Source: Thermoplasmata archaeon (GTDB lineage: Archaea > Thermoplasmatota > Thermoplasmata > RBG-16-68-12 > JAGMCJ01). Taken from it: DNA of 5,328 nucleotides. The position numbers and the translations under genes were made by a program. How positions within the stretch are numbered: the stretch's first letter is position 1; each line of letters begins with the position of its first letter. The stretch lies in NCBI GenBank assembly GCA_023129265.1, contig JAGMCJ010000145.1, forward strand, positions 1-5,328, written 5' to 3'. Positions 1 to 4,822 of this stretch are shown here, piece by piece. Below the pieces are notes generated by a model, which was given only the letters and a program-made list of their open reading frames with translations, was not told where the DNA came from and ran no database searches.

Positions 1-491
1 TCTCGAGCAATGAGGTGAACATCAAGGTGAGCGGGGAACTGGACTACGATGACGAGATACTCAAGGAGCTGGACATAGTGATCGGTGCGGTGCACTCCCA
101 GTTCAAGATGGAGAAGGAAACGATGACGGAGAGGATAGTGACGGCCATGGAGAACGAGCATGTCAATCTCATCTCACATCCCACTGGGAGGCTCATCGGC
201 AAAAGGGAGCCCTACGAACTGGACATAGACAGAATACTGGATGCTGCCCTGGAGACGAACACGGCTCTCGAGATCAACTCGTGGATCGACAGGCTCGACC
301 TGAACGACAGGAACGCGAGGTTGGCAAAGGAGAGAGGAGTCAAGCTGGTTCTCGGGACCGACGCGCACACGTGGGGTCAGATGCACTTCATGAGGTTCGG
401 GGTCGGCACCGCCAGGCGAGCCTGGCTTGAGCCAGAGGACGTGCTAAACACTCTGCCCGCCAAAGAACTCCTGGCGTGGTTCAAGACCTAA
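1..491 (+). CDS. polX: DNA polymerase X family, C-terminal PHP domain (5' end outside window)
   Basis: This is the last ~162 residues of a family X DNA polymerase; the reading frame is open to the left edge, so the nucleotidyltransferase and helix-hairpin-helix parts lie outside. The visible part is the PHP metal-dependent phosphoesterase domain, which in bacterial and archaeal PolX gives 3'-5' exonuclease and AP-site processing activity in base-excision repair. Metal-ligand motifs can be read in order: Glu in SNEVNI (codon at 12-14), His in GAVHS (93-95), His in SHPTGR (177-179), and Asp and His in GTDAH (360-368). The strongly PolX-specific stretches HPTGRL and MRFGVGTARRAW are intact. The chain ends normally, near LLAWFK, with TAA. 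A GTG at 15 is only an internal Val codon. The next gene starts 41 bases downstream. Confidence in the family is high; activity of the missing part cannot be judged. Confidence 0.93.
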   Translation, partial: SSNEVNIKVSGELDYDDEILKELDIVIGAVHSQFKMEKETMTERIVTAMENEHVNLISHPTGRLIGKREPYELDIDRILDAALETNTALEINSWIDRLDLNDRNARLAKERGVKLVLGTDAHTWGQMHFMRFGVGTARRAWLEPEDVLNTLPAKELLAWFKT

Positions 492-521
492 GAATCTTAT
501 ACCACAACGCGATTCTGAACC

Positions 522-529
522 GGGGAGGT
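522..529 (+). promoter_or_regulatory. Shine-Dalgarno site of the dodecin gene
   Basis: GGGGAGGT lies 3 bases before the ATG at 533. It is the clearest ribosome-binding site in the left half of the window, and it decides the dodecin start in favour of 533 over the in-frame GTG at 476, which would overlap the end of polX. Confidence 0.7.
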
Positions 530-532
530 TAT

Positions 533-736
533 ATGACAACTGCAAAAGTAATCGAGCTTGTTGGCTGCTCAAGCAAGAGCTTCGAGGACGCTATCCTCAA
601 CGCCTTCACCGACGCGAAGAAGACCACGAGAGGCATCAGCGGCATCGATGTGATCAAGTTCTCCGCCAAAGTGAGGGACGACGAAATCGTTGAGTTCAGG
701 GCGAATGTGAAGGTCTCGTTCCTGGTAGAAAGATAG
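533..736 (+). CDS. dodecin family protein (67 aa)
   Basis: Small dodecin-fold protein. Dodecins assemble into hollow dodecamers; the haloarchaeal type stores riboflavin-like flavins, while other members bind other ligands or calcium. The pattern is beta strand (KVIELVG, residues 5-11), one long helix (SSKSFEDAILNAFTDAKKT, 13-31), then two strands (GIDVIKFSAKV, 37-47; VEFRANVKVSFLV, 53-65). Length and the ending VSFLVE fit the family. By ungapped alignment, the tryptophan that stacks on flavin in Halobacterium dodecin (position 36 there) corresponds to Gly37 here, so classical flavin sandwiching is doubtful. The start is chosen from the strong ribosome-binding site and the normal family N-terminus. 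The Hsp20 gene follows after a single base, suggesting co-transcription. Ligand unknown. Confidence 0.88.
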   Translation: MTTAKVIELVGCSSKSFEDAILNAFTDAKKTTRGISGIDVIKFSAKVRDDEIVEFRANVKVSFLVER

Positions 737-737
737 A

Positions 738-1202
738 ATGGACGAGGAGCCAGAAGACGAATTCGCGATGATGCGTCGCCTCATGCGAAGAATGTTCAGG
801 CAGCTCTCGCTATCTCAGCTCGATTCGCTGAGGAACGAGTCCTTCGTGTACGGGTTCTCCTTGCGAACGGGTCCCGACGGCAAGATGGAGATCTCGGATT
901 TTGGCAACGCCAGGTATCTCGAGAAGAGAAAGGGCCTGGGAGAAAGGCAACCGCTCACGGACGTAATCCAGGGAAAGGGCGAGATCTTCGTCACAATGGA
1001 ACTTCCGGGAGCTTCGGAAGAGGATGTGGAGGTCGATGCGAAGGGCTCCAAACTGATAGTCCGTGTGGGAGGTGAGAGGAAGTACTATGCGGAAGTGGAC
1101 CTGCCCACGACCGTCCACGGGAGCGACGTGAAATGGACTCTGCGAAACGGCGTGCTTGACATCGTTCTCAAGAAGGAAGTCGTCAGGAACATAGAGGTCT
1201 AG
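738..1202 (+). CDS. hsp20: Hsp20/alpha-crystallin small heat-shock protein
   Basis: ATP-independent chaperone expected to bind unfolding proteins in the cytoplasm. Residues 1-33 are a Met/Arg-rich, probably helical N-terminal arm (MMRRLMRRMFRQL). Residues 36-59 carry a FVYGFSLRTGPDGK segment common in archaeal Hsp20 proteins. The alpha-crystallin domain runs from about PLTDVI (72-77) to the end, with V-x-MELPGA (85-92) and the signature NGVLDIVL (137-144). The last three residues, Ile-Glu-Val, could serve as the I/V-x-I/V motif that docks neighbouring subunits during oligomer assembly, here at the extreme C-terminus. The ATG is one base after the dodecin stop and has no strong ribosome-binding site, consistent with translational coupling. 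Total length of 154 residues is usual. Confidence 0.92.
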   Translation: MDEEPEDEFAMMRRLMRRMFRQLSLSQLDSLRNESFVYGFSLRTGPDGKMEISDFGNARYLEKRKGLGERQPLTDVIQGKGEIFVTMELPGASEEDVEVDAKGSKLIVRVGGERKYYAEVDLPTTVHGSDVKWTLRNGVLDIVLKKEVVRNIEV

Positions 1203-1211
1203 AGGCCTGGG

Positions 1212-2207
1212 ATGAGTCTGGAAGAACTCGCGAGGCGGGTAAGGCGATGCAGGAAATGCAGGCTGTGGAAGACGCGCGAGAGGGCGGTTCCAGGTGAGGG
1301 AGACGGGAACGCGCGCATATTCCTTGTGGGGGAGGCCCCTGGGAGGGAGGAGGACAGGCAAGGACGGCCCTTCGTCGGCGCGGCCGGAAAGATTCTGACC
1401 GAATCGCTCAAGATGGCGGGTCTGAAGCGGGAAAGCGTCTTCATCACGAGCGTGCTACGGTGCCGTCCGCCGGGGAATCGGAACCCCAGAAAGGATGAGA
1501 TAGAGAAATGCCGACCCCACCTTGAATCGTACATCGAAGCAGTGGACCCCTGCGCAGTCGTCGCGCTGGGATCGTTCGCGCACAGGGTCCTGGCCGGCAA
1601 GTCCACGAAGGTGTCCGAGGCTCGGCTCGAAACCAGGGAATACGAAGGAAGGCCATTGATCTCGACCTACCACCCCGCGGCGGTCCTCTACAACAGACGG
1701 CTGCTGAAGCACCTGACATCAGACCTGAAGAGGGCGAAGGAGTTCGCAGAATCCGAGGACACGAGGATTATCAGCAGGCCCACCAGGAAGGGGAAGAGAG
1801 ATATCTCCGTCAAGACCGCTGGAGGCGTCATCCACAGGAGAGGAAGGATTCTTCTCATCCGCAAGAAAAGCGAGAAACTCTGGTGTCTTCCCAAAGGTCA
1901 CGTCGAGAAAGGCGAGAGCCCAGAACGCGCTGCCATGAGAGAGATGGAGGAAGAGACTGGGCTCAGGTCAATCAGAATCGAGCAGGAGCTGTGTGACGCC
2001 GAATACTCCTACTACTGGCCGCAGGATGATGTCAACTACAGGAAGAAGGTCACATACTTCCTCGCACGCGCTCCTAGGGGAAAACCAGAGCCCGAATTCA
2101 GGTTCGATGAGTACAGATGGTGCACGGAGTCTGAGGCAACGAATCTCCTCTTCCATCAGAACGACGTGAACGTTGCGCGGAAGGCTTTCAAGGCCATCCG
2201 AAAGTGA
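1212..2207 (+). CDS. fusion: family 4 uracil-DNA glycosylase + Nudix hydrolase
   Basis: A 331-residue, two-domain enzyme. Residues 1-178 are a family 4 (UDGa type) uracil-DNA glycosylase, which removes uracil from DNA to start base-excision repair. The four 4Fe-4S cysteines are present (C13, C16, C84, C100). Motif A is GEAPGREED (40-48) followed by GRPFVGAAG (51-59); then come CRPPGNRNP (84-92) and the distal active-site motif YHPAAVL (153-159). After a basic linker (~180-198), residues 199-331 form a Nudix domain with a complete Nudix box: G229, E235, R243, E244, E247, E248, G250. The WCLPKGHVEKGE segment (224-235) resembles diadenosine tetraphosphate hydrolase-type Nudix proteins, but the substrate cannot be assigned from sequence. 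The frame is continuous with no disruption. It starts 9 bases after hsp20, probably in the same transcript; its N-terminus (LEELARRVRRCRKC) is normal for the family. Domain calls are secure; joint function is inferred. Confidence 0.93.
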   Translation: MSLEELARRVRRCRKCRLWKTRERAVPGEGDGNARIFLVGEAPGREEDRQGRPFVGAAGKILTESLKMAGLKRESVFITSVLRCRPPGNRNPRKDEIEKCRPHLESYIEAVDPCAVVALGSFAHRVLAGKSTKVSEARLETREYEGRPLISTYHPAAVLYNRRLLKHLTSDLKRAKEFAESEDTRIISRPTRKGKRDISVKTAGGVIHRRGRILLIRKKSEKLWCLPKGHVEKGESPERAAMREMEEETGLRSIRIEQELCDAEYSYYWPQDDVNYRKKVTYFLARAPRGKPEPEFRFDEYRWCTESEATNLLFHQNDVNVARKAFKAIRK

Positions 2208-2217
2208 CCGTTTTCGG

Positions 2218-2232
2218 CGGGCGGTGCGCCCG
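2218..2232 (+). other. GC-rich hairpin downstream of the glycosylase-Nudix gene
   Basis: CGGGCG-GTG-CGCCCG forms a perfect 6-bp stem with a 3-base loop, 11 bases after the stop codon. It could mark the 3' end of the upstream transcript or protect it. No T-tract follows (TTTT precedes the stem), so it is not a typical terminator. Confidence 0.35.
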
Positions 2233-2273
2233 AGAAGCCCTCCGTAATCGGCCATCTCCACGACGCCGGACGT

Positions 2274-2290
2274 TCTCACTCCTGATAACG
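2274..2290 (+). promoter_or_regulatory. GATA-type element, copy A (ATPase gene)
   Basis: TCTCA-CTCC-TGATA-ACG matches the TATCA-N4-TGATAATCG pattern seen before the downstream genes, with one mismatch in the left arm. It ends 14 bases before the likely TATA box at 2302, counting from the last A of GATA. The same core is also framed by a second inverted repeat, CTCCT (2279-2283) with AGGAG (2291-2295). No function is proven; the role is inferred from recurrence and constant position. Confidence 0.5.
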
Positions 2291-2301
2291 AGGAGAAAAA
2301 C

Positions 2302-2309
2302 ATCTAAAA
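2302..2309 (+). promoter_or_regulatory. probable TATA box of the ATPase gene
   Basis: ATCTAAAA is a moderate archaeal TATA-like octamer. Initiation about 26 bases downstream would fall near 2331-2333, leaving a leader of under 10 bases before the ATG at 2341. Confidence 0.45.
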
Positions 2310-2322
2310 GGGCGTTGCCCTT
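2308..2322 (+). repeat. perfect inverted repeat between TATA box and start of the ATPase gene
   Basis: AAGGGC-GTT-GCCCTT has perfect 6-base arms around a 3-base centre. It overlaps the end of the TATA box and lies upstream of the predicted transcription start, so it is better placed to be a DNA-binding site than an RNA hairpin. Confidence 0.4.
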
Positions 2323-2340
2323 ACTGACGTAGGATGTCAA

Positions 2341-3855
2341 ATGAAAGAAGAGAAGGGTATTCCTGATGTATTGCTAAACTTCTTCAAAGGGCCAGGCGGA
2401 CATTCCCTAATCGTCAAGGGATCTGCAGGAACGGGCAAGACGACGTTCGCCCTACAGCTGACAGAGGAGCTGGGGAGTGTCGAGAACTCCTACTACATGT
2501 CGATCAGGGTGAGCGATTATTCCCTGTACAACCAGTTCCCCTGGCTCAGTGGAAAAATCGAGTTCAGAAAGCGGATCGCCCCGACGAGGCTCGATCGAAG
2601 GGCTGAGGAGGAGGAAAGCAAGGTCGACAGAACGGAGCTCAAGAAGCTCGAGGGCAGGATAGAGATGGGCGAGGAGGACGAGCAAAGCATATACGACAAG
2701 ATAAGTGAGGGAGAGGTCACGGAGACCGGCCTCATTCTGGACCTCGGATCGGACCTCCCCGAGATCGACATGGCATATGATATCGTTGAGGACACCCTCC
2801 CAGAGAAGAGCCTCATACTGATAGACAGCATCAACGCGTTGGCGGAGAGATACGGGATTCACCCTTCGAAGCTGATGAACACGCTCCAGAAGGACCTCGT
2901 CGAGACTTCCTCGTCTGACGTCCTGTATGTGCTGGAGAGCCCTGGGGAGACGCGGCTCGACTATCTTGGGGACGGGGTCATCACACTCACGAGCGAGGAA
3001 CACGAGGGCAGACGGTTGAGGATGATGAAGATCGAGAAGCTTCGCGGCACGGAGATCAGGCAGCACAAGTACGCCTACACCCTGGACGGGGGGAGAATCA
3101 AGACCTTCGGCTTCGAGAAGATCGAGATCCCGGAACACAAGTCAAGTTGGGAACCCTTGCCGGACATATCCGAGAACTGGATCTCGACTGGAAGTGAGCA
3201 ACTCGACTCTCTGACAGGCGGATTCAAGAAAGGTTCCATAGTCGCGGTGGAGGTAGGCGGGAATGTCGATACCCTGTACTCTGACTTCATCAAGACCTCG
3301 ATCATATCGAACTTCATCTCGCTTGGCAGGGGAGTGGCGTTCGTCCCCGAGAAAAAGGCCTCCTCAGAGATTGTGAGGGAGGAAATCATGCCCTTTGTCG
3401 GTCAGGAGGCGTTCGAGAATTGCGTGCGCGTGTTCGAGCCGTCTGCCACGACATCTGTCGAGGGATCTAGGATAGCCCTCCCGATGGAGGGTTCTGACGT
3501 CGACAACGAGCTGAAGTGGAGCAACATTGAGTATCATCTCTCGAAGGCGGAGCGTCCGATACTGTCCCTGATGGGATTCGACACGCTGGAGGCGGTCTTC
3601 GGCCACAAGGTGATAGAGGATTTGGCAGGTCACATGTCGTCGATCAGGAAGGCAAAGGACATCTTCCTGGGAATCGTCACGTCTACGACGTCCTCCACGG
3701 CACCGCTCGCAAACCTCGCTCACACGCACCTAAAGATCGAGAACATAGACGGTTCCGTTGTCCTCTTCGGCGAGAAGCCCTACACCGAACTCCACGCCCT
3801 TTCGTTTGATCATTCGAAGGGCTATCCGAGGACCGTGTTGACACCGATAATCTAA
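2341..3855 (+). CDS. GvpD/KaiC-like RecA-superfamily ATPase, two-domain
   Basis: A 504-residue P-loop ATPase of the RecA/KaiC superfamily, most like the archaeal GvpD-type group. The N-terminal domain (~1-270) has a full Walker A (GSAGTGKT, 27-34) and Walker B (SLILID, Asp162, followed by SINALAERYG). Between them is a highly charged segment (~85-125) that is probably a surface insertion. RLRMMKIEKLRG (about 225-236) resembles the end of KaiC-like cores. The second domain begins near WISTGSEQLDSLTGG, the usual KaiC domain opening, but where a Walker A should follow the chain reads VGGNVDTL, with no Gly-Lys-Thr, so it should not hydrolyse ATP normally. GvpD of haloarchaea works with the activator GvpE in gas-vesicle gene control; no gas-vesicle structural genes are visible here, so the parallel is only that a regulatory ATPase sits beside DNA-binding proteins. 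A weak AGGA lies 6 bases before the ATG. The family is fairly secure, the role unknown. Confidence 0.8.
   Translation: MKEEKGIPDVLLNFFKGPGGHSLIVKGSAGTGKTTFALQLTEELGSVENSYYMSIRVSDYSLYNQFPWLSGKIEFRKRIAPTRLDRRAEEEESKVDRTELKKLEGRIEMGEEDEQSIYDKISEGEVTETGLILDLGSDLPEIDMAYDIVEDTLPEKSLILIDSINALAERYGIHPSKLMNTLQKDLVETSSSDVLYVLESPGETRLDYLGDGVITLTSEEHEGRRLRMMKIEKLRGTEIRQHKYAYTLDGGRIKTFGFEKIEIPEHKSSWEPLPDISENWISTGSEQLDSLTGGFKKGSIVAVEVGGNVDTLYSDFIKTSIISNFISLGRGVAFVPEKKASSEIVREEIMPFVGQEAFENCVRVFEPSATTSVEGSRIALPMEGSDVDNELKWSNIEYHLSKAERPILSLMGFDTLEAVFGHKVIEDLAGHMSSIRKAKDIFLGIVTSTTSSTAPLANLAHTHLKIENIDGSVVLFGEKPYTELHALSFDHSKGYPRTVLTPII
3845..3852 (+). promoter_or_regulatory. distal GATA half-site overlapping the ATPase gene end
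   Basis: CGATAATC occurs in the last codons of the ATPase gene, 42 bases upstream of the TGATAATCG of copy B, about four helical turns. It may be an additional half-site for the same regulator, but coding constraint explains it equally well. Confidence 0.25.
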
Positions 3856-3877
3856 CCGTCCAGAACAGGTATATGGA

Positions 3878-3895
3878 TATCATCGTTGATAATCG
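3878..3895 (+). promoter_or_regulatory. GATA-type palindromic element, copy B (first regulator)
   Basis: TATCA-TCGT-TGATA-ATCG has perfect 5-base inverted arms with a 4-base spacer, extended on the right by ATCG exactly as in copy C. It is a strong candidate binding site for a dimeric regulator upstream of the first winged-helix gene, about 15 bases before the likely TATA box. Confidence 0.6.
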
Positions 3896-3906
3896 CATAG
3901 AAATGT

Positions 3907-3914
3907 GCTTAAGT
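3907..3914 (+). promoter_or_regulatory. possible TATA box of the first regulator gene
   Basis: GCTTAAGT is a weak TATA-like octamer. Initiation about 26 bases downstream would fall at 3936-3937, on the ATG preferred here for this gene, implying a leaderless message. Alternatives are GCATAGAA (3895-3902), which would suit the ATG at 3925, and GGTATATG (3868-3875). Confidence 0.35.
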
Positions 3915-3936
3915 CAAGTAGAGAATGAGTATTGCA

Positions 3937-4278
3937 ATGCGGGAGAAGGCAATCTCAAGACTACTGACCGATGACTACGCAGAGAGGATTCTGGTTGCTA
4001 CATACTTCTACCCGCGGTCAGTTCAGGAAATCAGCGACAAATATGATATCCCCATAGCCGCTTGCTACCGCAAGATGCACGACCTCGAGGACGCTGGATT
4101 GGTGGAGACCGACAAGATTGTCACGACCTCCAAGGGGAAGAACATGAAGCTCTACAAATCGCAGCTCAAGAGCGCCTGCATAATGTTCCAGGAAGGGCAT
4201 TTCAAGATCAGACTCGAGTTCAACACCGACGAGGATATCAACAACAGGTGGATCAAGATCCCCATCCCAACCAGGTAG
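3937..4278 (+). CDS. small winged-helix regulator, paralog 1
   Basis: A 113-residue protein predicted to bind DNA through a winged helix-turn-helix. Residues 9-24 (LLTDDYAERILVATYF) form the first conserved helix; 28-36 (SVQEISDKY) is the helix before the turn; 38-46 (IPIAACYRK) is the predicted recognition helix; 48-60 contain DLEDAGLVE; the basic wing is around SKGKNMKLYKSQLK (65-78). A strand-rich C-terminus (FKIRLEF) follows. Not assigned to a named regulator. An in-frame ATG at 3925 would add four residues. The ATG at 3937 is preferred because it leaves exactly eight residues before LLTDD, as in the third paralog, and lies the expected distance from a TATA-like sequence. The gene follows the ATPase by 81 bases and its own spacer holds a perfect GATA-type palindrome, so autoregulation is likely (inference). 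DNA-binding fold: good confidence; target and signal unknown. Confidence 0.75.
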   Translation: MREKAISRLLTDDYAERILVATYFYPRSVQEISDKYDIPIAACYRKMHDLEDAGLVETDKIVTTSKGKNMKLYKSQLKSACIMFQEGHFKIRLEFNTDEDINNRWIKIPIPTR

Positions 4279-4279
4279 C

Positions 4280-4297
4280 TATCAATCCTGATAATCG
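4280..4297 (+). promoter_or_regulatory. GATA-type palindromic element, copy C distal (second regulator)
   Basis: TATCA-ATCC-TGATA-ATCG repeats copy B base for base in both arms and in the right-hand ATCG; only the 4-base centre differs. It begins one base after the stop of the first regulator. Its AT-rich 5-bp arms would make a weak RNA stem, so a DNA site is more likely than a terminator. Confidence 0.6.
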
Positions 4298-4309
4298 TGT
4301 TCTCCTTGC

Positions 4310-4320
4310 CGATAATCTCG
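4310..4320 (+). promoter_or_regulatory. GATA-type half-site, copy C proximal
   Basis: CGATAATCTCG lies exactly 21 bases (two helical turns) downstream of the corresponding bases of the distal copy and 14 bases before the TATA box. The matching left arm (TCTCC at 4301-4305) is degenerate. The pair may allow cooperative binding on one face of the DNA. Confidence 0.45.
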
Positions 4321-4328
4321 GGAAAGCC

Positions 4329-4336
4329 TTTAAATA
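4329..4336 (+). promoter_or_regulatory. TATA box of the second regulator gene
   Basis: TTTAAATA is a textbook archaeal TATA box. Initiation is expected near 4358-4359, which is downstream of the in-frame GTG at 4343 and so argues against that start. The implied leader of about 48 bases contains the GGGAGGG at 4393-4399. Confidence 0.7.
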
Positions 4337-4392
4337 GGGAAAGTGATACGAATTATATCCGGACCTGAGAACTTCTCACTTCGGGGGTATCA

Positions 4393-4399
4393 GGGAGGG
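4393..4399 (+). promoter_or_regulatory. strong Shine-Dalgarno site before an ACG codon
   Basis: GGGAGGG lies 6 bases before the ACG at 4406, the spacing of a working ribosome-binding site. It sits inside the reading frame that would be translated from the GTG at 4343, which supports a later start. Confidence 0.5.
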
Positions 4400-4405
4400 T
4401 TTGGA

Positions 4406-4750
4406 ACGACACCGCTAGAAGCGTCTCAATTGCTTACCGATGAGTACACGGCGAAGATTCTCTTGGCGACCTTCAAGAGGAAGCTGAGCGCCCAGGAGAT
4501 AAGCAGGAAGTACGGGATACCGATCGCTGCTTGTTATAGAAAGATCAGGTCCCTTGAGGAGATAGGGCTCTTGGAATGCGTAGAGCGCATTCTGACGCAG
4601 AAGGGGAAGAGGAAGAACCTCTACACCTCAAGACTCAAGAACGCTTACGTTTTTTTCGAGGGCGGAAGGCTCAGGGTCCGATTCCACTTGACCACCGGTG
4701 TAATCAGAGACTTCGGCGGGGACTGGACGGGAGTCGACTCGAAGGGGTAG
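4406..4750 (+). CDS. small winged-helix regulator, paralog 2 (start uncertain, possible ACG start)
   Basis: Close paralog of the genes on either side, aligning without gaps over the helix-turn-helix. Conserved parts, numbered from 4406: LLTDEYTAKILLATF (9-23), SAQEISRKYG (28-37), recognition helix IPIAACYRK (38-46), LEEIGLLE (49-56), basic wing QKGKRKNLYTSRLKN (about 63-77), then strand-rich FEGGRLRVRFHL. The frame is open back to GTG 4343, but the TATA box implies transcription starts near 4358, past that codon. The first ATG/GTG/TTG after it is TTG at 4430, which would remove the N-terminal eight residues found in the paralogs. ACG at 4406 gives exactly those eight residues, a total of 114 against 113 and 112, and has a strong ribosome-binding site 6 bases upstream. 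A sequencing error in an original ATG is the main alternative. The gene itself is secure; the start is not. Confidence 0.7.
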   Translation, partial: TTPLEASQLLTDEYTAKILLATFKRKLSAQEISRKYGIPIAACYRKIRSLEEIGLLECVERILTQKGKRKNLYTSRLKNAYVFFEGGRLRVRFHLTTGVIRDFGGDWTGVDSKG

Positions 4751-4764
4751 TATCCGTTCTGATA
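4751..4764 (+). promoter_or_regulatory. GATA-type palindromic element, copy D distal (third regulator)
   Basis: TATCC-GTTC-TGATA is the same architecture with one left-arm mismatch, beginning on the base after the stop codon of the second regulator. Confidence 0.5.
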
Positions 4765-4772
4765 TTCTCTTT

Positions 4773-4783
4773 TGATAGCAACG
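4773..4783 (+). promoter_or_regulatory. GATA-type half-site, copy D proximal
   Basis: TGATAGCAACG lies 13 bases downstream of the distal TGATA and 16 bases before the likely TATA box. Its left arm (ATTCT) does not match, so it is a half-site at best. Confidence 0.35.
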
Positions 4784-4793
4784 TCGAAAGTGC

Positions 4794-4801
4794 CATTATT
4801 T
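4794..4801 (+). promoter_or_regulatory. probable TATA box of the third regulator gene
   Basis: CATTATTT is a moderate TATA-like octamer centred about 26 bases before the ATG at 4823, the geometry of a leaderless archaeal message. Confidence 0.5.
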
Positions 4802-4822
4802 GTCACGCTAATCTATTCTCCG

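Noticed and set aside
494..502. TATA-like TTATA before the dodecin
   Set aside because: Initiation about 26 bases downstream would start within the ribosome-binding site at 522-529, so an independent promoter here is doubtful.
476..532. Upstream GTG start for the dodecin
   Set aside because: It would overlap the end of polX and add 19 residues not typical of dodecins; the strong ribosome-binding site points to ATG 533.
810..1361. Minus-strand open frame across hsp20 and the glycosylase start
   Set aside because: It spans two confidently identified genes in antisense and reads as low-complexity Pro/Leu/Arg-rich sequence.
2218..2232. Hairpin as an intrinsic terminator
   Set aside because: There is no T-run after the stem, and archaeal termination depends mainly on T-tracts; kept only as a hairpin.
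2241..2251. CCGTAATCGG as a further GATA-type half-site upstream of the ATPase gene
   Set aside because: It lacks the GATA core; only TAATCG is shared, which is too short to support a call.
2452..3138. Long minus-strand open frame opposite the ATPase gene
   Set aside because: It lies wholly antisense to a gene with clear domain motifs, has no recognisable motif itself, and is explained by the GC-biased codons of the + strand gene.
2341..3855. Gas-vesicle cluster, suggested by the GvpD-like ATPase and the Hsp20 (GvpH-like) protein
   Set aside because: No GvpA or other structural gene is visible, Hsp20 sits in a different transcription unit, and both families are widespread in archaea without gas vesicles.
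4062..4337. Second-frame + strand open frame overlapping the first regulator
   Set aside because: Its translation is a frame-shifted shadow of the winged-helix gene, rich in Gln, Asp and Arg, with no family resemblance.
4772..4822. TTG start adding 17 residues to the third regulator
   Set aside because: The codon lies upstream of the TATA-like box and within a GATA half-site; ATG 4823 matches the paralogs in length.
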